64,000 nt of DNA from Channallabes apus (GCA_030522415.1 CM060114.1:29020804-29084803); one strand, 5' to 3'; positions 1 to 34,285 are shown, counted from the first letter of the stretch. The notes: a model not told the origin generated them from the sequence alone. A program made the numbers and translations.

Positions 1-949
1 TTCACCTACGCAGTGTCTATGAAATTAATTTTATTGAATTAGTAGCAGCATGATGGCGTATCGATTAGCACTACGGTGTCGTAAGCCTGGGGTTGAGAGT
101 CTGAATCTTGTCTCTGGTCTGTATCTGTGGAGTTTGCATGTTCTCCCAGTTTCCACTGGGTTCTCTGGTTTCCTCTCCCAAAAACATGCTCTTCAAGTTT
201 TTCGTCGTGACCCTAAGTCCATGTTTTTGACAGGGTTTTCCCGTCAAAAACATTTCATCGCCTTAGGGTTGGTGTAACTCTACAAAACAAATATGATATC
301 TATATCTAAATAGAGGTATCGCCGAAGATTAATTTATGCAAAATAATGTATAATGCAAAAAGCTTTTTTTTTATTTTTTTTTATAAATACTAACCAAATT
401 AACCACACAGTTACCTCAGTGTTTAAAATACCCCGTTCCAGTACTAGAAGTCAACAGTGTAAACTTGCTGAATGTCTGCACCTTTTTTCCTCACATTAAA
501 CACTTAAATTACGTTCAATTATCGCAGCGTTACAACCTGCAGTCCTGCGTATAGTCTGCTTTGATTAAAAAGTGTTCAGTGCCATCTCTTCTTGACAGAT
601 TTCTGTCAGTCTTTGTTCGACTCTCTTTTGTTTTTATTCCGTGTCAGCCGTGTTTCTTTTTTCTCAAATCTGATAATGAGCCATAGTCATGTGACCAAGC
701 AAATAGATTAAAAAAAAAAAGTAAATTTTAAGTGCAGGTATTATATGAGGGAAGATTTGTCATATAAAAAAAATATAATAAAAAATAGCCCCAAAGAAAA
801 AACATTCCAATCTTCACTTAAACATTTGGCCTTTAAATTAATTATGTGTTTATTTTGTAAGCTGTTTAGGTAAGTGGCTTCCGTGCACTAGCCATTCGTG
901 ATGTTTTACGTATTAGTGGAGTCAGTCATATCTGTCTTTCCCTCTGCAG
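1..949. other. ccnc intron sequence, no exon seen
   Basis: AT-rich sequence running up to the acceptor at 948-949. No stretch encodes the cyclin C residues that precede the exon at 950, so the upstream coding exons lie outside the window. A decayed Mermaid-like SINE occupies about 90-260; the rest shows only A and T runs. Confidence 0.7.
90..260 (+). repeat. Mermaid-like SINE, degraded
   Basis: Contains the family landmarks 'ggagtttgcatgttctccc' and a 'ggtttcctctcccaaaaacatg' equivalent, in the order seen in better copies at 61933-62271. It shares with the copy at 55945-56035 an unusual head around 'gggttgagagtctgaatctt', suggesting a separate older subfamily. Confidence 0.6.
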
Positions 950-3900
950 GAGGATCGTGAATGACACGTACAGGACAGACCTGTGCCTGCTCTACCCCCC
1001 CTTCATGATAGCGCTGGGTAATTTCTCCTTTATGGTGCTGAAAGTTCACCTAATATTTGTTGCCATTGTTTGAATGCACTTCCTTCTCACTGCCTGAGCA
1101 CAAATAACGATAGTCATGACAGACATATGCTTTATAGGTATTTCATACATGATGATAAACATGGTGAGAGTCTAAGAGAGAGAATCTACAAAGGCTTTAC
1201 TGGATACTGTTATACTGAATATTACACCTACAGGATCACTGAAACCTTAGAATTAGTCTTGATTAAAAAACAGGCTCAACTCTCCTCCAAATACAAAACC
1301 TTAAAGTAAATCTTCATGGCATTGCTAGCCCACAAACAGTTTTTTGTGTTCATAGATCATACATGTTTCTCGGCTACACGTTGATGTCTGGCGTTAAAGG
1401 TTTAACCTTGCGTAATTCTCTGCTTCAGCATGTTTGCACGTGGCATGTGTAGTGCAGCAGAAGGATGCCCGGCAGTGGTTCGCTGAGCTCTCTGTGGATA
1501 TGGATAAGGTATGTTCAGTCTTCTTTAATTCCAAGCTCCGGACAAGGCTGCAATGTTGCTCAGAGTTACGTATAAGATCACTATCAGAGCTTACGTGTAC
1601 ACTGCCTGGCCAAAATAAAAGTTTTTCAGAAGGGACAAATTATTGGATTGCATCAAGCAAAGAAAACAACTGAAGAGATTTGTAATTACAGTACTGGGAT
1701 TGGTTTAAGTAAGCTCTTTAACACGTTATCAAAACCTGAAAGGATGGTGCTGACCTGTCAACTTTGTGGAAGAGAAACTCTCAATGTGATGAGAACTCAC
1801 AGAATTGGGACTAAACAGCCATGTGTCCATAAGAAAACCACATGTTAATGAGACTAATCAGAAAAAAGGCTTCATTTGCGAGTTAGCATAAATATTAGAA
1901 ATTGGAGCAATAGAAAATGGTCATGTGATCTGATGAGTCCATATTAACCTTATTCCACAGTTGTGTGTATCAGGGTGAGAAGGGAAGCGCATGAAGCGAT
2001 GCACCCATCATGCATAGTGTCCACTGTACAAGCCTCTGGAGGCAGTGTAATGACCTGAGGTCTAGACTCAGCAACGTTATGCGGCAATAAAAGTCAGCTG
2101 ACAACCTAAATGTACTGAATGACCAGATTATCACATCTATTCGTCACTGATGGCACGGCCATATTTCAGGACTCAAATTGTGAGAGAGTGGTTCTGGGAG
2201 AATGAAGAATCATTTTCACACCACGCTGTGTGCTGTAATCAAAGCTAAATGTGATTGAATTAAATTTGTGTGCAAAGCTCTTTTTTCGCCAGGCAGTGTA
2301 ATTTTATGTAATATACACAAATAACAGTGCTAATCAATATTTCCGTCCATATTATAGTACTTGTGTGGATTTTGTTTTGTCATATTTTTGCGTCATCACA
2401 GTGCAGCTGAGTATTGTTAATCCTAATCCAAGTTGAGTTCATGCAGGTGTTGATTAAATCTGCTCTGGTACCATGTTTTGAGACAGATCCTGGAGATTAT
2501 CCGAGTAATCCTGAAGCTGTACGATCAGTGGAAAAACTTCGACGACCGCAAAGAAATGCCTACCGTGCTAAACAAGGTGCCCAAGCCCAAGCCACCACCA
2601 AACAGGTACAAAATGCACGCAGATCCACCACTTCATACCGCATTCACACCATGCCAGAAACATCTAGATTCCCACATTAGAGCGTTCACAAAGAATGAGG
2701 TCAGAAATTAAATCAAATCCCGAGTGAATGCTGTACACTAAAACAGGCTTTAAAGAAAGTTGATAGCTGGTGTGTGATTAATTCACCTTTTAAAGTGGAT
2801 ATTAATTCACTAGTCATAGTATTAATGACATTAGAGAGCGGTCTGGTGAAAAGAGCGTTCAGAAAGTGAGATAACATCTCGGCTCTCAGGGTAACGATTT
2901 CAAATGTAAATAGAAACTCTAACAGTGGCTTAGAAATGGCGCGATTTAAAGCTTCAGGCGACATCACAGAATCGTGTTCACATCACAAGCCGCTTTTTTG
3001 CTCACATCGAATTGGCATGTCATGGTGGTTCACATTCATAGTAGTGCTGTGAAAAAGTATTTGCCCCCTTCCTTTCCTTTTTTTAATTTTTATTTTAAAA
3101 TACAAACATATATGAATAGAAAATGCAGTTTTTAAATGATTTCATTAAATATTGAAATATAAAGTATATTATATATAAACATGTTTGATAATCTCAAGCA
3201 TGACAGATATGCCAAAGAAAAAATTAATTCAGGAAGGATGCAAATACTTTTCCACAGCACTGTAATTACAATCAGCTTTTATCTGACTGAAAACGCATCA
3301 TATTTGTGTAATAACTCATTAAAGTTAGACGGCTTTATCTGTTAAGGTCCAGAAGAAAACCAGACGTCTCGCTTTAGCTGTCTTAGCAGCTATTGTTAGC
3401 TCTGCTATGCAATCCCCGCACTGCTGGTGCTGACTAGTGACATCATCGAGCATCCTGCGGAAAAAGTCACATGAATTCCGGTTGTTATTTAAATCATGTG
3501 ACCACATATTGGATATACTGTATATCCAGGATATCCGGACTGAATCTAAAAGTGACATCAAATTTGTGCTCTCAGACAGGGCTAAAAAAACACACACAAA
3601 TATTTGTTACATTAGTGTAAAAAAACAGAATTTAATTACTTCAGGTTGGTAATGTGAACATAGCCGTAATAAAAGCTCAGACTTTCTGAGTTGGAATTAC
3701 AAGTGGAAGAAAAGTTCTAAAGTTTTTAAAGTTGAAACGTCCTCCTTGGTTATGAGCAACCGTCAGTGTTCTAGTAAGGGACTGTATGGAAAGACTTGCC
3801 AGACAACAGAGAGATGAAAACAATTACAGCTTATTTAATGAAAAATGTTATATTTTAAGAATGAGAAAAATCTCATTTTGTTGATTCATTAATTTATTCA

Positions 3901-4003
3901 TTCCAATTTCTTTTAGTCATTAAAATTTTTGTTTTTACTATCTTGCAGTGAGAATGACCAGAGCGCTAACGGAAATCAGAGCAGCTCCTACAGCCAGTCC
4001 TAA
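950..4003 (+). CDS. ccnc: Cyclin C, 3' part of the gene (last four coding exons)
   Basis: Cyclin C binds CDK8/CDK19 in the Mediator kinase module in the nucleus. Coding exons seen: 950-1017, 1429-1508, 2487-2605 and 3949-4003 (stop taa 4001-4003). All have AG acceptors and GT donors, and the phases join without a frame change, giving the last 106 residues. Recognisable pieces in order are RIVNDTYRTDLCLLYPPFM, LHVACVVQQKDARQWF, ILEIIRVILKLYDQW, the proline-rich KPKPPPN and a serine-rich tail ending SSSYSQS, all near-identical to vertebrate cyclin C. They cover the end of the second cyclin fold and the C-terminal tail. The N-terminal cyclin box lies to the left of the window. The intron 1509-2486 holds a Tc1 relic and the intron 2606-3948 a MITE. 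Identity is certain at family level; only the 5' part is missing. Confidence 0.97.
1600..2298 (+). mobile_element. Tc1-like transposon relic in a ccnc intron
   Basis: Ends 'cactgcctggccaaaa' and 'ttttcgccaggcagtg' form inverted repeats, each bordered by TA (1598-1599 and 2299-2300), the Tc1/mariner target site. The inside resembles a Tc1 transposase on the + strand, with a 'tctgatgagtccat' stretch at the first catalytic D, but it is shortened to 699 bp and full of stops. Fragments of the same family occur at 29709 and 53635. Confidence 0.85.
3042..3262. mobile_element. Tc1-type MITE
   Basis: About 220 bp with terminal inverted repeats: left 'gtgctgtgaaaaagtatttg' and right 'atacttttccacagcactg', followed by TA at 3263. 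There is no coding capacity. The left target TA is blurred. It lies in the last ccnc intron. Confidence 0.75.
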
Positions 4004-4588
4004 AGCTCCCCCTGTTGGAGCAGACAGGAATATGGAGACACAGAGCCCTGCCCGTCCCCCCAACACACACGCGCACACAGGATTCGCGGCTCAAGTGAAA
4101 ATATGAGGAACAGTAGACGCTTGTGCCAGTGTGTGGAGCTAATGTACGATATGGACGCACAGTGCTGGTGTCTTTGTTATGGCTCGCACAACTTGGCTTC
4201 AAACACACATGCGCACACATACACACCCTTGTCTGTGAGGTGTGTTTTAATTGCGTTGCTCTTGATGAGCCTAACTTTCTTGAAAGAAAAAAAAAAACTT
4301 GATCATGTTTCTCATTCTGTGTGCGCGCGTGCATACCTCTTGTTGACCACATCACAGTTTGCATTCCTCAGGGAAACGGCTCTTAAACAGAATGGCCACA
4401 GGGCTTCTACGATGGTGATCTTCTTGGACCTTGTACTGTGTACTCACCACCTGCTCAGACAGTTCTCCTTTGGTTTAGGCGTAGGCACTGTGAACGAATG
4501 CGTACAGGTTGTTTCCTTTAGAAGTGCTTGTTTATTGTTTTCACTCAAATCTGCAATTGTAAATATGCTTTGTAAATGTATATGGAAA

Positions 4589-4594
4589 AATAAA
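4589..4594 (+). terminator. Candidate poly(A) signal of ccnc (proximal)
   Basis: AATAAA about 590 bp after the ccnc stop codon. Confidence 0.4.
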
Positions 4595-5155
4595 AATCTA
4601 AAATCTTCAAGATCATTTAGTTTGAATTTATTACACTTGGATGCTGATGTACCCAAATTTGTGTTTATTTTTTTTTTTTTATACTAATTTCTTTATGATG
4701 TCTCAACTTTAATGCTTTCTAGATATAAATTTTTCTTATTATTTAAAAGCATCAACCTCGTTTAACGCATCACACATTTCTTCCTAATCTGTATTTTTTC
4801 ACATCCTATTATTAAACATTTCTGGATGTTTCTTTTTTCTTTTCTCTTTTTTTTCCTCAAGACACTGTCTTTTATAGATGCCTTGAATCCTAATCATTGA
4901 AAGACTTCACTGTAGTTCTTCTTCGTCAGTACTGTTTCGGGTGACAAGGTTATAATGTGGTCGCTTAAATAAGATTAATGTAATGTGATTTATTATTATT
5001 ATTTTTTAAAGATGTTTTTGTTGGCGAGTATTATTACCTGTGAATATGTGAAACGGTCTGTCAGTGAATTGTGAGGTTTGCATTTTCAATGATTTTTATT
5101 TTATTCTAATTGTTTGATTACAAAACTTGGGTGTTACAGACTAAATGCCTTATTC

Positions 5156-5161
5156 AATAAA
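5156..5161 (+). terminator. Candidate poly(A) signal of ccnc (distal)
   Basis: AATAAA in 'tattcaataaagctgctgg', about 1.15 kb after the stop. Its clean context makes it the alternative to the site at 4589. Confidence 0.4.
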
Positions 5162-5399
5162 GCTGCTGGCTGAAAAGTCCAAATCAAAGTCTATTTAAAT
5201 AGTATTTATTGAATTATAGATAATGTAATATTTAAAAAAAAATCGCTGTTTATTGCTTCTTTAAAGGTCCCATATTTTAAGGTCTCCGGTTTCCCTGAAG
5301 TGTGTCTGTTAATGCTCAGGATTAGGACACAAGTTGGGCAAGGGTATCTGCTTATATGGAGTCACTTCAATTCAAATTGGCTTGTTTGAGTCCCGGTTA

Positions 5400-5404
<5 letters not shown>

Positions 5405-5470
<66 letters not shown>
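5405..5470. repeat. (TA)n followed by (GT)n microsatellite
   Basis: About 25 TA units, then about 8 GT units, just after ccnc. Confidence 0.95.
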
Positions 5471-5576
5471 ATACAACATTAAAAGCAGGGAATAGTTTTC
5501 CTCACTTTTTTGTGCATGCACACTGGTGACGCATCCGAATGTCTACTGCTGTCTAAAATTTTAATTCTCTATAATA

Positions 5577-6320
5577 CAGTACCTTGCAAAAGTGTTTATA
5601 CCTGCTGAACTTTTCCTCATTTTGTCATGTTACAAACACAAACATATGTATTTTATTGGGATTTAATGTCATAGATTTACCACAAAGTGGCACATAACTG
5701 TAAAGTGGAAGGAAAATTATAAACCATTTTCAGATTTTTTAAATAAGTAAAAATCTGAAGTGTGTCATACAAGTGAAGTGTATTCAGCCCTCTTTACTCC
5801 GATACTCTCTTTACTCTTTGTGTAATTTAATCTCAATATGAATACATGTTCTGTGAAGCCCTCAGAGGTTTGTTAGAGAACGTTAGTGAACAAACAGCAT
5901 CATGAAGGAATGCACCAGACATGTCAGGGATAAAGTTGTGGAGGAGTTAAAAGCAGGGTTAGGTTATAAAAACTATATATAGTATATCCCAAGCTTTGAA
6001 CATCTCACAGAGCAAAATGGAAAGAGTATGGCACTACTGCAAACTTACCAAGACATAACTGACAGGCCGGACAAGGAGAGCATTAATCAAAGAAGCAGCC
6101 AAGAGGCCCATGGTAACTGGAGGATCTGCAGAGATCCACAGCTCAGGGGGAGAATCTGTCCACATGACAACTATTAGTTGTGCACTCCACAAATCTGGCC
6201 ATTATGGAAGAGTGACAGAAGGCCAAAGGACGTCCTGTTTATAGTTTGCAACAAGCCACAACAAACGTATAGAAGAAGATGAGATGAGACCAAAATTCAA
6301 CCACATTGTTACTGGTTAAC
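5577..6320 (+). mobile_element. Tc1-like transposon relic
   Basis: Begins after TA (5575-5576) with 'cagtaccttgcaaaagtg', the terminal repeat type of a common fish Tc1 family. It continues through a characteristic long inverted repeat and then decayed transposase sequence (for example 'catcatgaaggaatgcacca', 'ttgtggaggagttaaaagca'). The coding part is broken and the right end is not defined. Confidence 0.7.
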
Positions 6321-6839
6321 AAGTAACAAAGAATCTGTTGTCTCAAAAAATTCCACTGTAAGAAGTTGGACTAACAATACAACACTAATTCATTCAACAT
6401 GTATCTACTGTGTTTTTACAGAGCACTGGCAGTATGTGGCACTTGTATCCAATTAGGCTTTGTCAAGAACATGATCTTAATGATTTCAGGCAGCCCCATT
6501 ATTAATTCTGCAGCTTGTCTCTATGGAAAGTCTAACACTTTGGACCTTGGCCATTTCCACTTTCCTCATTCTGGTTAGTAACAGCTCGCCTTCTGATTGG
6601 CTGTTCGATTAGCAGCTGCCAGAGTAAATATTATTTATGTAATTACCTGCCAAATAACAAAGTCAGATGAACATGCTGGAGGAGAACAGTGGAAAAGGCC
6701 AATAAAGCTATTTACTGCAGGTGCAATGTGTTCTTGCAAGCTGGCTTGGGTGTCAAATTTTCTTTTACTTGCTGAACCTCATTTAAACATGTTATGTATA
6801 TTATTTGTACAATTATTTATTACATTTAATCAATATCAT
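6321..6839. other. Intergenic sequence, no repeat recognised
   Basis: Mixed-composition unique-looking DNA between a Tc1 relic and a SINE. 6480-6780 is the least repetitive part of the ccnc-faxc interval. No gene model is supported. Confidence 0.4.
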
Positions 6840-6960
6840 GGATGCAGTGCCGGTCCCAAGCCCTGATCAAATAGGAGGGTTGCATCAGGTAGGCCATCAG
6901 GGGTACAAAAAAGACCCAATGCTGGGATCAGCAGAAAGATCAACAACAACAACATGAGTG
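6840..6960 (+). repeat. tRNA-derived SINE body fragment (second family)
   Basis: 'cagtgccggtcccaagccc' and 'cagcagaaagatcaacaac' match the body and tail of the element at 20431-20652 in the same order. The tRNA-like head is absent. Confidence 0.6.
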
Positions 6961-7258
6961 TGAGTGCTGTTGTGCTTAAATGTCTGTGTGGACATATAGG
7001 CTGTGCTGATATTAAAAACAACATGACCTCAAGTATGGTACTGCTTTTGTATAATAGTTCCACAAGCACTGTGTAGTTACAACAGATTATGATTGGTTTC
7101 TTTATTTAACCAGTTATTTCGTTCCACCAACACATATCCTCCAGAAAGTTGAGGAACTTGCTAACTTTGACAGGCAGAGCTGGTGACCGACAGTTAGCGT
7201 AATTAACAGGGGTGAAAGTATTTTTTAATTCTTACCGGTACTAAAAGTGAGAAGAATG

Positions 7259-7585
7259 ACGGTGACGTAATGGTTAGCACTGTCGAGTTTCGATTCCCGC
7301 CTCGGATCTATGTGCATGGGATTCGTGTGTTCTCTCTGCACTTGATGGCTTCCTCTGGGGAACGCCAGTTTCCTCCCACAGCCCAAAGACTGTAGATGTA
7401 GTAAATGCAGATTAGGCTAATTGGAGTTCCAAAATTGCCTGTAGTGTTTAATTGAGTGTGTGTGCCCTGCAGTGAATTGGCACCTTGTCTTGTTCCCTTA
7501 GTCTCCAGGAAAAGGCTCCAGGCCCTCCACAACCCTATACACAGGATAAAGTGGTACAGACGATGAGTGACTGAGTGACTCATAA
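7259..7585 (+). repeat. Mermaid-like SINE
   Basis: Pol III A-box-like 'tggttagcac' and B-box-like 'tttcgattcccg' at the head. Then follow the body landmarks 'tttcctcccacagcccaaag', 'gcagattaggctaattgg', 'cacaggataaag' and a 'gagtgactgagtgact' tail. Nearly full length, moderately decayed. Confidence 0.85.
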
Positions 7586-7757
7586 TATATAAAGAAAAGT
7601 CTTGTTTTTGCTAATTTTAATGAAACATGACAGTACCTTTGCATTCAAATCAATGTGTCTCTTACAGTATTTGTCTCGGAGACTAGGAACATTCAGGAAC
7701 TCTGACATATGACATGGTTCCTAAGTAAATCTTATTTCAGATCGTCTGAATCATCGT

Positions 7758-7949
7758 TAGGTGGCACGGTGGCTTAGTGGTTAGCATTGTTGCCTTGTAT
7801 ATCCAGGTTCTGGGTTCGATTCCCTCTTTGGGTCTGTGTGCATGGTGTTTGCATGTTCTTTCCGTGCTGTCCAGGGTGTACCCTGTGATAGGCTCCTGCA
7901 GGCCCACCCGTGACCCTGTCTACAGGATAAAGTGATGAGTGAGTGAATC
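7758..7949 (+). repeat. Mermaid-like SINE, internally deleted
   Basis: Good head ('taggtggcacggtggc', B box 'gggttcgattccc' at 7812-7824). The body jumps from 'tgcatgttctttccgtgctg' directly to 'tccagggtgtaccctg' and then to the 'acaggataaagtgatgagtg' tail. Confidence 0.85.
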
Positions 7950-8313
7950 ATCTTTGTGAAAAGCATTTGAGTTTTTTTTTTCCTTATTATTATTATCATT
8001 ACAGCATGATTCAAGGACAAAGCTGTGCAGGATCTAAATCAGGATATGAAGTCTGGAGGGATAACACAGACATCTCAGAGTTTTCTAGTAAACACGGAAT
8101 CGGTTCATGTTGAATCAAAGGAAACGTTTTATTTATTTATTTATTTATTTATTTTTTAAAGTAAAGAACGACAAATTGTCTTTTTTTAAGACAGTGATTA
8201 TACATGACGCTAATTTAACAGTCAACGGTCAAGTGAACCATTTTCAAACGCGACGCTCGTGCGCTTTGATCTCGTGAATCAGACACTTTTTGATCCAGGT
8301 AAATCGAACACAA

Positions 8314-8318
8314 CCAAT
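8314..8318 (+). promoter_or_regulatory. CCAAT box upstream of faxc
   Basis: CCAAT in 'caaccaatcgg', 53 bp before the CRE. This spacing suits joint NF-Y and CREB/ATF binding (inference). Confidence 0.45.
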
Positions 8319-8370
8319 CGGTTCTGAACTGAGTCGCGCGCTCCTACAAAGGGCGCCGCCCCGTGCGTAG

Positions 8371-8378
8371 TGACGTCA
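8371..8378 (+). promoter_or_regulatory. Consensus CRE (TGACGTCA) in the faxc promoter
   Basis: Perfect 8-bp palindromic cAMP-response element inside CpG-rich DNA, about 250 bp upstream of the faxc start codon. It suggests CREB/ATF control of a neurally expressed gene (inference). Confidence 0.6.
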
Positions 8379-8509
8379 CGCGTTGTCACAGCATCAACAG
8401 CAGCAGCATCATCAGCATCAGCGGCGGCGGGCGGCGAGCGGCTCCGGGACGGACGCTGAGCTGGTGGTGCTGCAGGTGCAGGAGGACGCGGCGACGCGGA
8501 GGGGAAGTG

Positions 8510-8572
8510 ATGATCCTGTTTAATCCTTTCCGTAAGAAACCCATGCGCGAGGCCGCCGAGCAGCACCCATGA
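8510..8572 (+). CDS. Short upstream ORF in the faxc leader (20 codons)
   Basis: ATG at 8510, stop tga at 8570-8572, predicted peptide MILFNPFRKKPMREAAEQHP, ending 54 bp before the faxc ATG. The start context (G at -3, A at +4) is moderate, whereas the faxc start has A at -3 and G at +4. If the leader includes this part, the uORF could reduce or gate faxc translation. No homologue is known to me. It is listed as a possible regulatory ORF, not a proven protein. Confidence 0.35.
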   Translation: MILFNPFRKKPMREAAEQHP

Positions 8573-31598
<23,026 letters not shown>

Positions 31599-32385
31599 CC
31601 ACTTTGTCTGTCACGATGCCGCTTCTCTGGCATGTCCGTCCTCCATCGCGCCTCCTTCACTAAGGACGGCGTTCACCTTTCGGATGAGGACGGGGCTTCA
31701 CTAGAGGGATGACAGGAGCATGAAAGGTGTGCAATGTTATCGATGGGAATGCTGAGGAATCTCCGGTTTACAAGCAAGTTGGGCTGGGTATGATTAGTGT
31801 AATGTTATAGCGTGACCTCGACATTGCGATTGGCGTCACGTGGCATGAAGCTGATTGGACATGTAGCAAAGTTCCCCCCCCCCTCCCCTACTTCTTACTT
31901 TACACAACACAAGAAATATTGCGTCCCAGTTTATAAGACGTTATGTTGCTTAAAACAGATCCCATGATACTTAGTGTGTATTGAAAATGTCATTGGGCAT
32001 TTATTTATTTATTTATTTGTTTGTTTATTTTTTGCCCACCCCTACTTGCTAGGAAATATGTTGGAGGTAAAAAGGTCGTAATAGGGATAGGAAATAAAAA
32101 AGAAGGATAGAAAGAACAAGGCATAAAATTTCAACCAGGTCAAATCACCATGATGTGTAAATAAAGAACGAGATCGACACAGAGAGCCAAGGGAGTGAAT
32201 GACGCGACTGCTGAATCGTTCCCTCCATCGTGACAGATCACTGTTCCTCATCATCCTCTCGCCGTGTCGGAGCGAAAAACAAAAAGGTCGCTTCCTGTCT
32301 TAAGGTGTATTAATGTATGGATCCTGATACAGGAGTTTCCTTTTAACCTTTTCCCGGAAGAGAAATAAAACACTTGTCCCTTTAA
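31599..32385 (+). other. faxc: faxc 3' UTR (inferred)
   Basis: Sequence from the faxc stop to the polyadenylation hexamer at 32364, without recognised repeats apart from a short TTTA run near 32000. A longer UTR is possible. Confidence 0.45.
32364..32369 (+). terminator. Candidate poly(A) signal of faxc
   Basis: AATAAA in 'agagaaataaaacacttg', about 765 bp after the stop, followed 15 bp later by a genomic run of about 16 A. Confidence 0.5.
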
Positions 32386-32734
32386 AAAAAAAAAAAAAAC
32401 AGAAGGAATGAAAAAAAATCTATATATTGGTTGGTATTTTATACAAATTGAATTCTTATAGCAATCACATTAGATCAGTGTAACTGAAGGAGGTGAATGG
32501 AAGTGTCTGGGTTATAACGTATCCACAGTACATACGCTACAGGTGTGTATATTAGAGCTGTGATGGATTTATTTATTTATTTATTTTTATTCAATTCAAT
32601 AATTGAATTTGTTTACGAATCAGAATCGATTCACTCTTTTTAAAATGATTTATTTCATGTTAAATAATCTAAAATTGCTGTGTTCCTTAATAAATTTGTA
32701 TATAAATATTTTGGGTTGATGGGCGGTCGGTATA

Positions 32735-32995
32735 CAGCGGTACCTCGGCATACGGATTTAATAATCTGTTCCAATTCTACCAGTTTCCACCAGTATAATC
32801 ATATTTTTGCATATAAAACAATCAAAGCATTTAGAGAAAATATGAAATAAACATCCATTAAATCTCACTCGTTTACTCATCATCTATACGGCTTTATCCT
32901 GTATTCAGGGTCATGGGGGACCTGGAGTCTATCCCAGGAGACTTAGGGCACAAGGCAGAGGTACATCCTGGACAGGGTCCAAATCCATCGCAGGG

Positions 32996-33026
<31 letters not shown>

Positions 33027-33440
33027 CGGGCAATTTGGGAACGCCAATCAATCTGATCTGCATGTCTTTGGACTGTGGGAGGAAACCGGAGTACCCGGAG
33101 GAAACCCACAAAGCATGGGGAGAACATGCAAACTCCATGCACACAGAGACGAGAATCGATCCTGGGCGGGAATCAAACCCGAACCTTGGAGGTGCAAGGC
33201 GACAGTTCTTCCAAGACAAAACTGATAGTGGCTCCATTTTCTTCTTGCTACCGTCCTTGCTAACGCATGGTGCTATGTCTTCACTAAGTCTTGCTTGGCT
33301 CTCGGACGTACGCACACAACCCAGTTTGGTCGCTTGTATGTCGAATGTGCTGAGGTTCGCCTTCTCATGCTGAGGCAGATTTTTAGTTTTTATTGTAAAA
33401 TTTCGCAAGGTTGGGCGTTCGTATTGCCGAGGTACCACTG
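32735..33440. mobile_element. Tc1/mariner-type MITE (middle of the nest)
   Basis: Inverted ends 'cagcggtacctcggcatacg' and 'cgtattgccgaggtaccact', with TA on both sides (32733-32734, 33441-33442). It carries the SINE at 32865-33207. Confidence 0.82.
32865..33207 (-). repeat. Mermaid-like SINE (innermost of the nest)
   Basis: Inverted copy: 'ctttatcctgtattcagggt', 'ggacagggtccaaatccatc', a (CA)n at 32997-33025, 'tttggactgtgggaggaaac' and 'ggaggtgcaaggcgacag'. The last bases of the head are missing. Confidence 0.9.
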
Positions 33441-33445
33441 TAATA

Positions 33446-33459
33446 CCGCCACCTACTGG
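33446..33459 (-). promoter_or_regulatory. CTCF-like motif (- orientation)
   Basis: The - strand reads CCAGTAGGTGGCGG, agreeing with the CTCF core CCASYAGRKGGCRS. It lies 5 bp outside the Tc1/mariner MITE but inside the hAT-like MITE, so it may be transposon-derived. Motif match only; binding not shown. Confidence 0.5.
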
Positions 33460-33645
33460 ACTGGAAGGTGAAGTGGCCCAGAAAAATGTGACGTTTAAAC
33501 TATTTAAAACACACATTACATGGCGTTCTAATGCTCATTAGATCCTTTTAGTAGTTTTTTTGAATCAAACAGTAAATATACTGAGCTATGGAATCGAATC
33601 AGATGAATCGCGAGTCTACCTGTGATTCACAGCTCTAATGTATAT

Positions 33646-34285
33646 TTAAATGTGATGTAGATGCAGACTTTCTTTTAAAACACATTAATCATTCTGGAAC
33701 AGCGTTTCCGCCGACACACTTCACTGGTTCTTGTCATGTTTGTCTGTGAGATTCATCCACCCTGTGTGTTGCATGCATGAGCTTCAAGTCGTGAAGGACA
33801 AACGGAGATATTCCGTCTGTTGTATTGCATTCGCCACCGTGATTCGCTGATGTTCATGATTCAATTAGATTTCCAGTGTAAAGCAGAAGAATATCCGTAA
33901 AATGGTAATCACTGCTGGATGTGCTGTAGTTGTGCTTGTTACGAATGAGTGATTAATACACATGTTTGTTAAGCAGCAGACACCTGTAGTGCGTCTTCCA
34001 CACCATCCTTCCAGCGCTCTATTTTTTATTTTTAAGCTTTATTTTTTTTTTCATATTTGGAAAAAGGACGGTGTGAAGCCATTCGACCCGACTGGAGACC
34101 GGATTAGAGCTGCGTATTCTTCAGACTCCAGATAAAATCACCAGGGATTCATTCATGTTCATGTGAAAACATGACGCTTCACATCAATTTTTTTTTTCTA
34201 CAATCAATTTTGGTTTACGTTAAATCTTTCGTTGATTCGATGATATTTTGTTCAAATTGTCTACAAATGGCTACAACTCAGGCCC

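Larger units (their letters stand above)
4004..5161 (+). other. ccnc: ccnc 3' UTR (inferred)
   Basis: Sequence after the ccnc stop, AT-rich, without recognised repeats. Two polyadenylation hexamers AATAAA stand at 4589-4594 and 5156-5161; the first follows a T-rich/AT-rich tract and would give a UTR near 600 bp, the second near 1.17 kb. The open frame 4103-4687 has no recognisable protein and is not called. Confidence 0.5.
32553..33637. mobile_element. hAT-like MITE (outermost of a triple nest)
   Basis: Inverted ends 'tagagctgtga' and 'tcacagctcta' with an 8-bp duplication differing at one base ('gtgtatat' 32545-32552, 'atgtatat' 33638-33645). Subterminal 'cagaatcgattca' and 'gaatcgaatcag' words are typical of a fish hAT MITE. 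About 380 bp is its own; the rest is the insertion at 32735-33440. Confidence 0.7.

Noticed and set aside
4103..4687. 194-codon open frame after ccnc
   Set aside because: Lies in the 3' UTR, has CA-repeat and poly-A derived runs and no recognisable domain.
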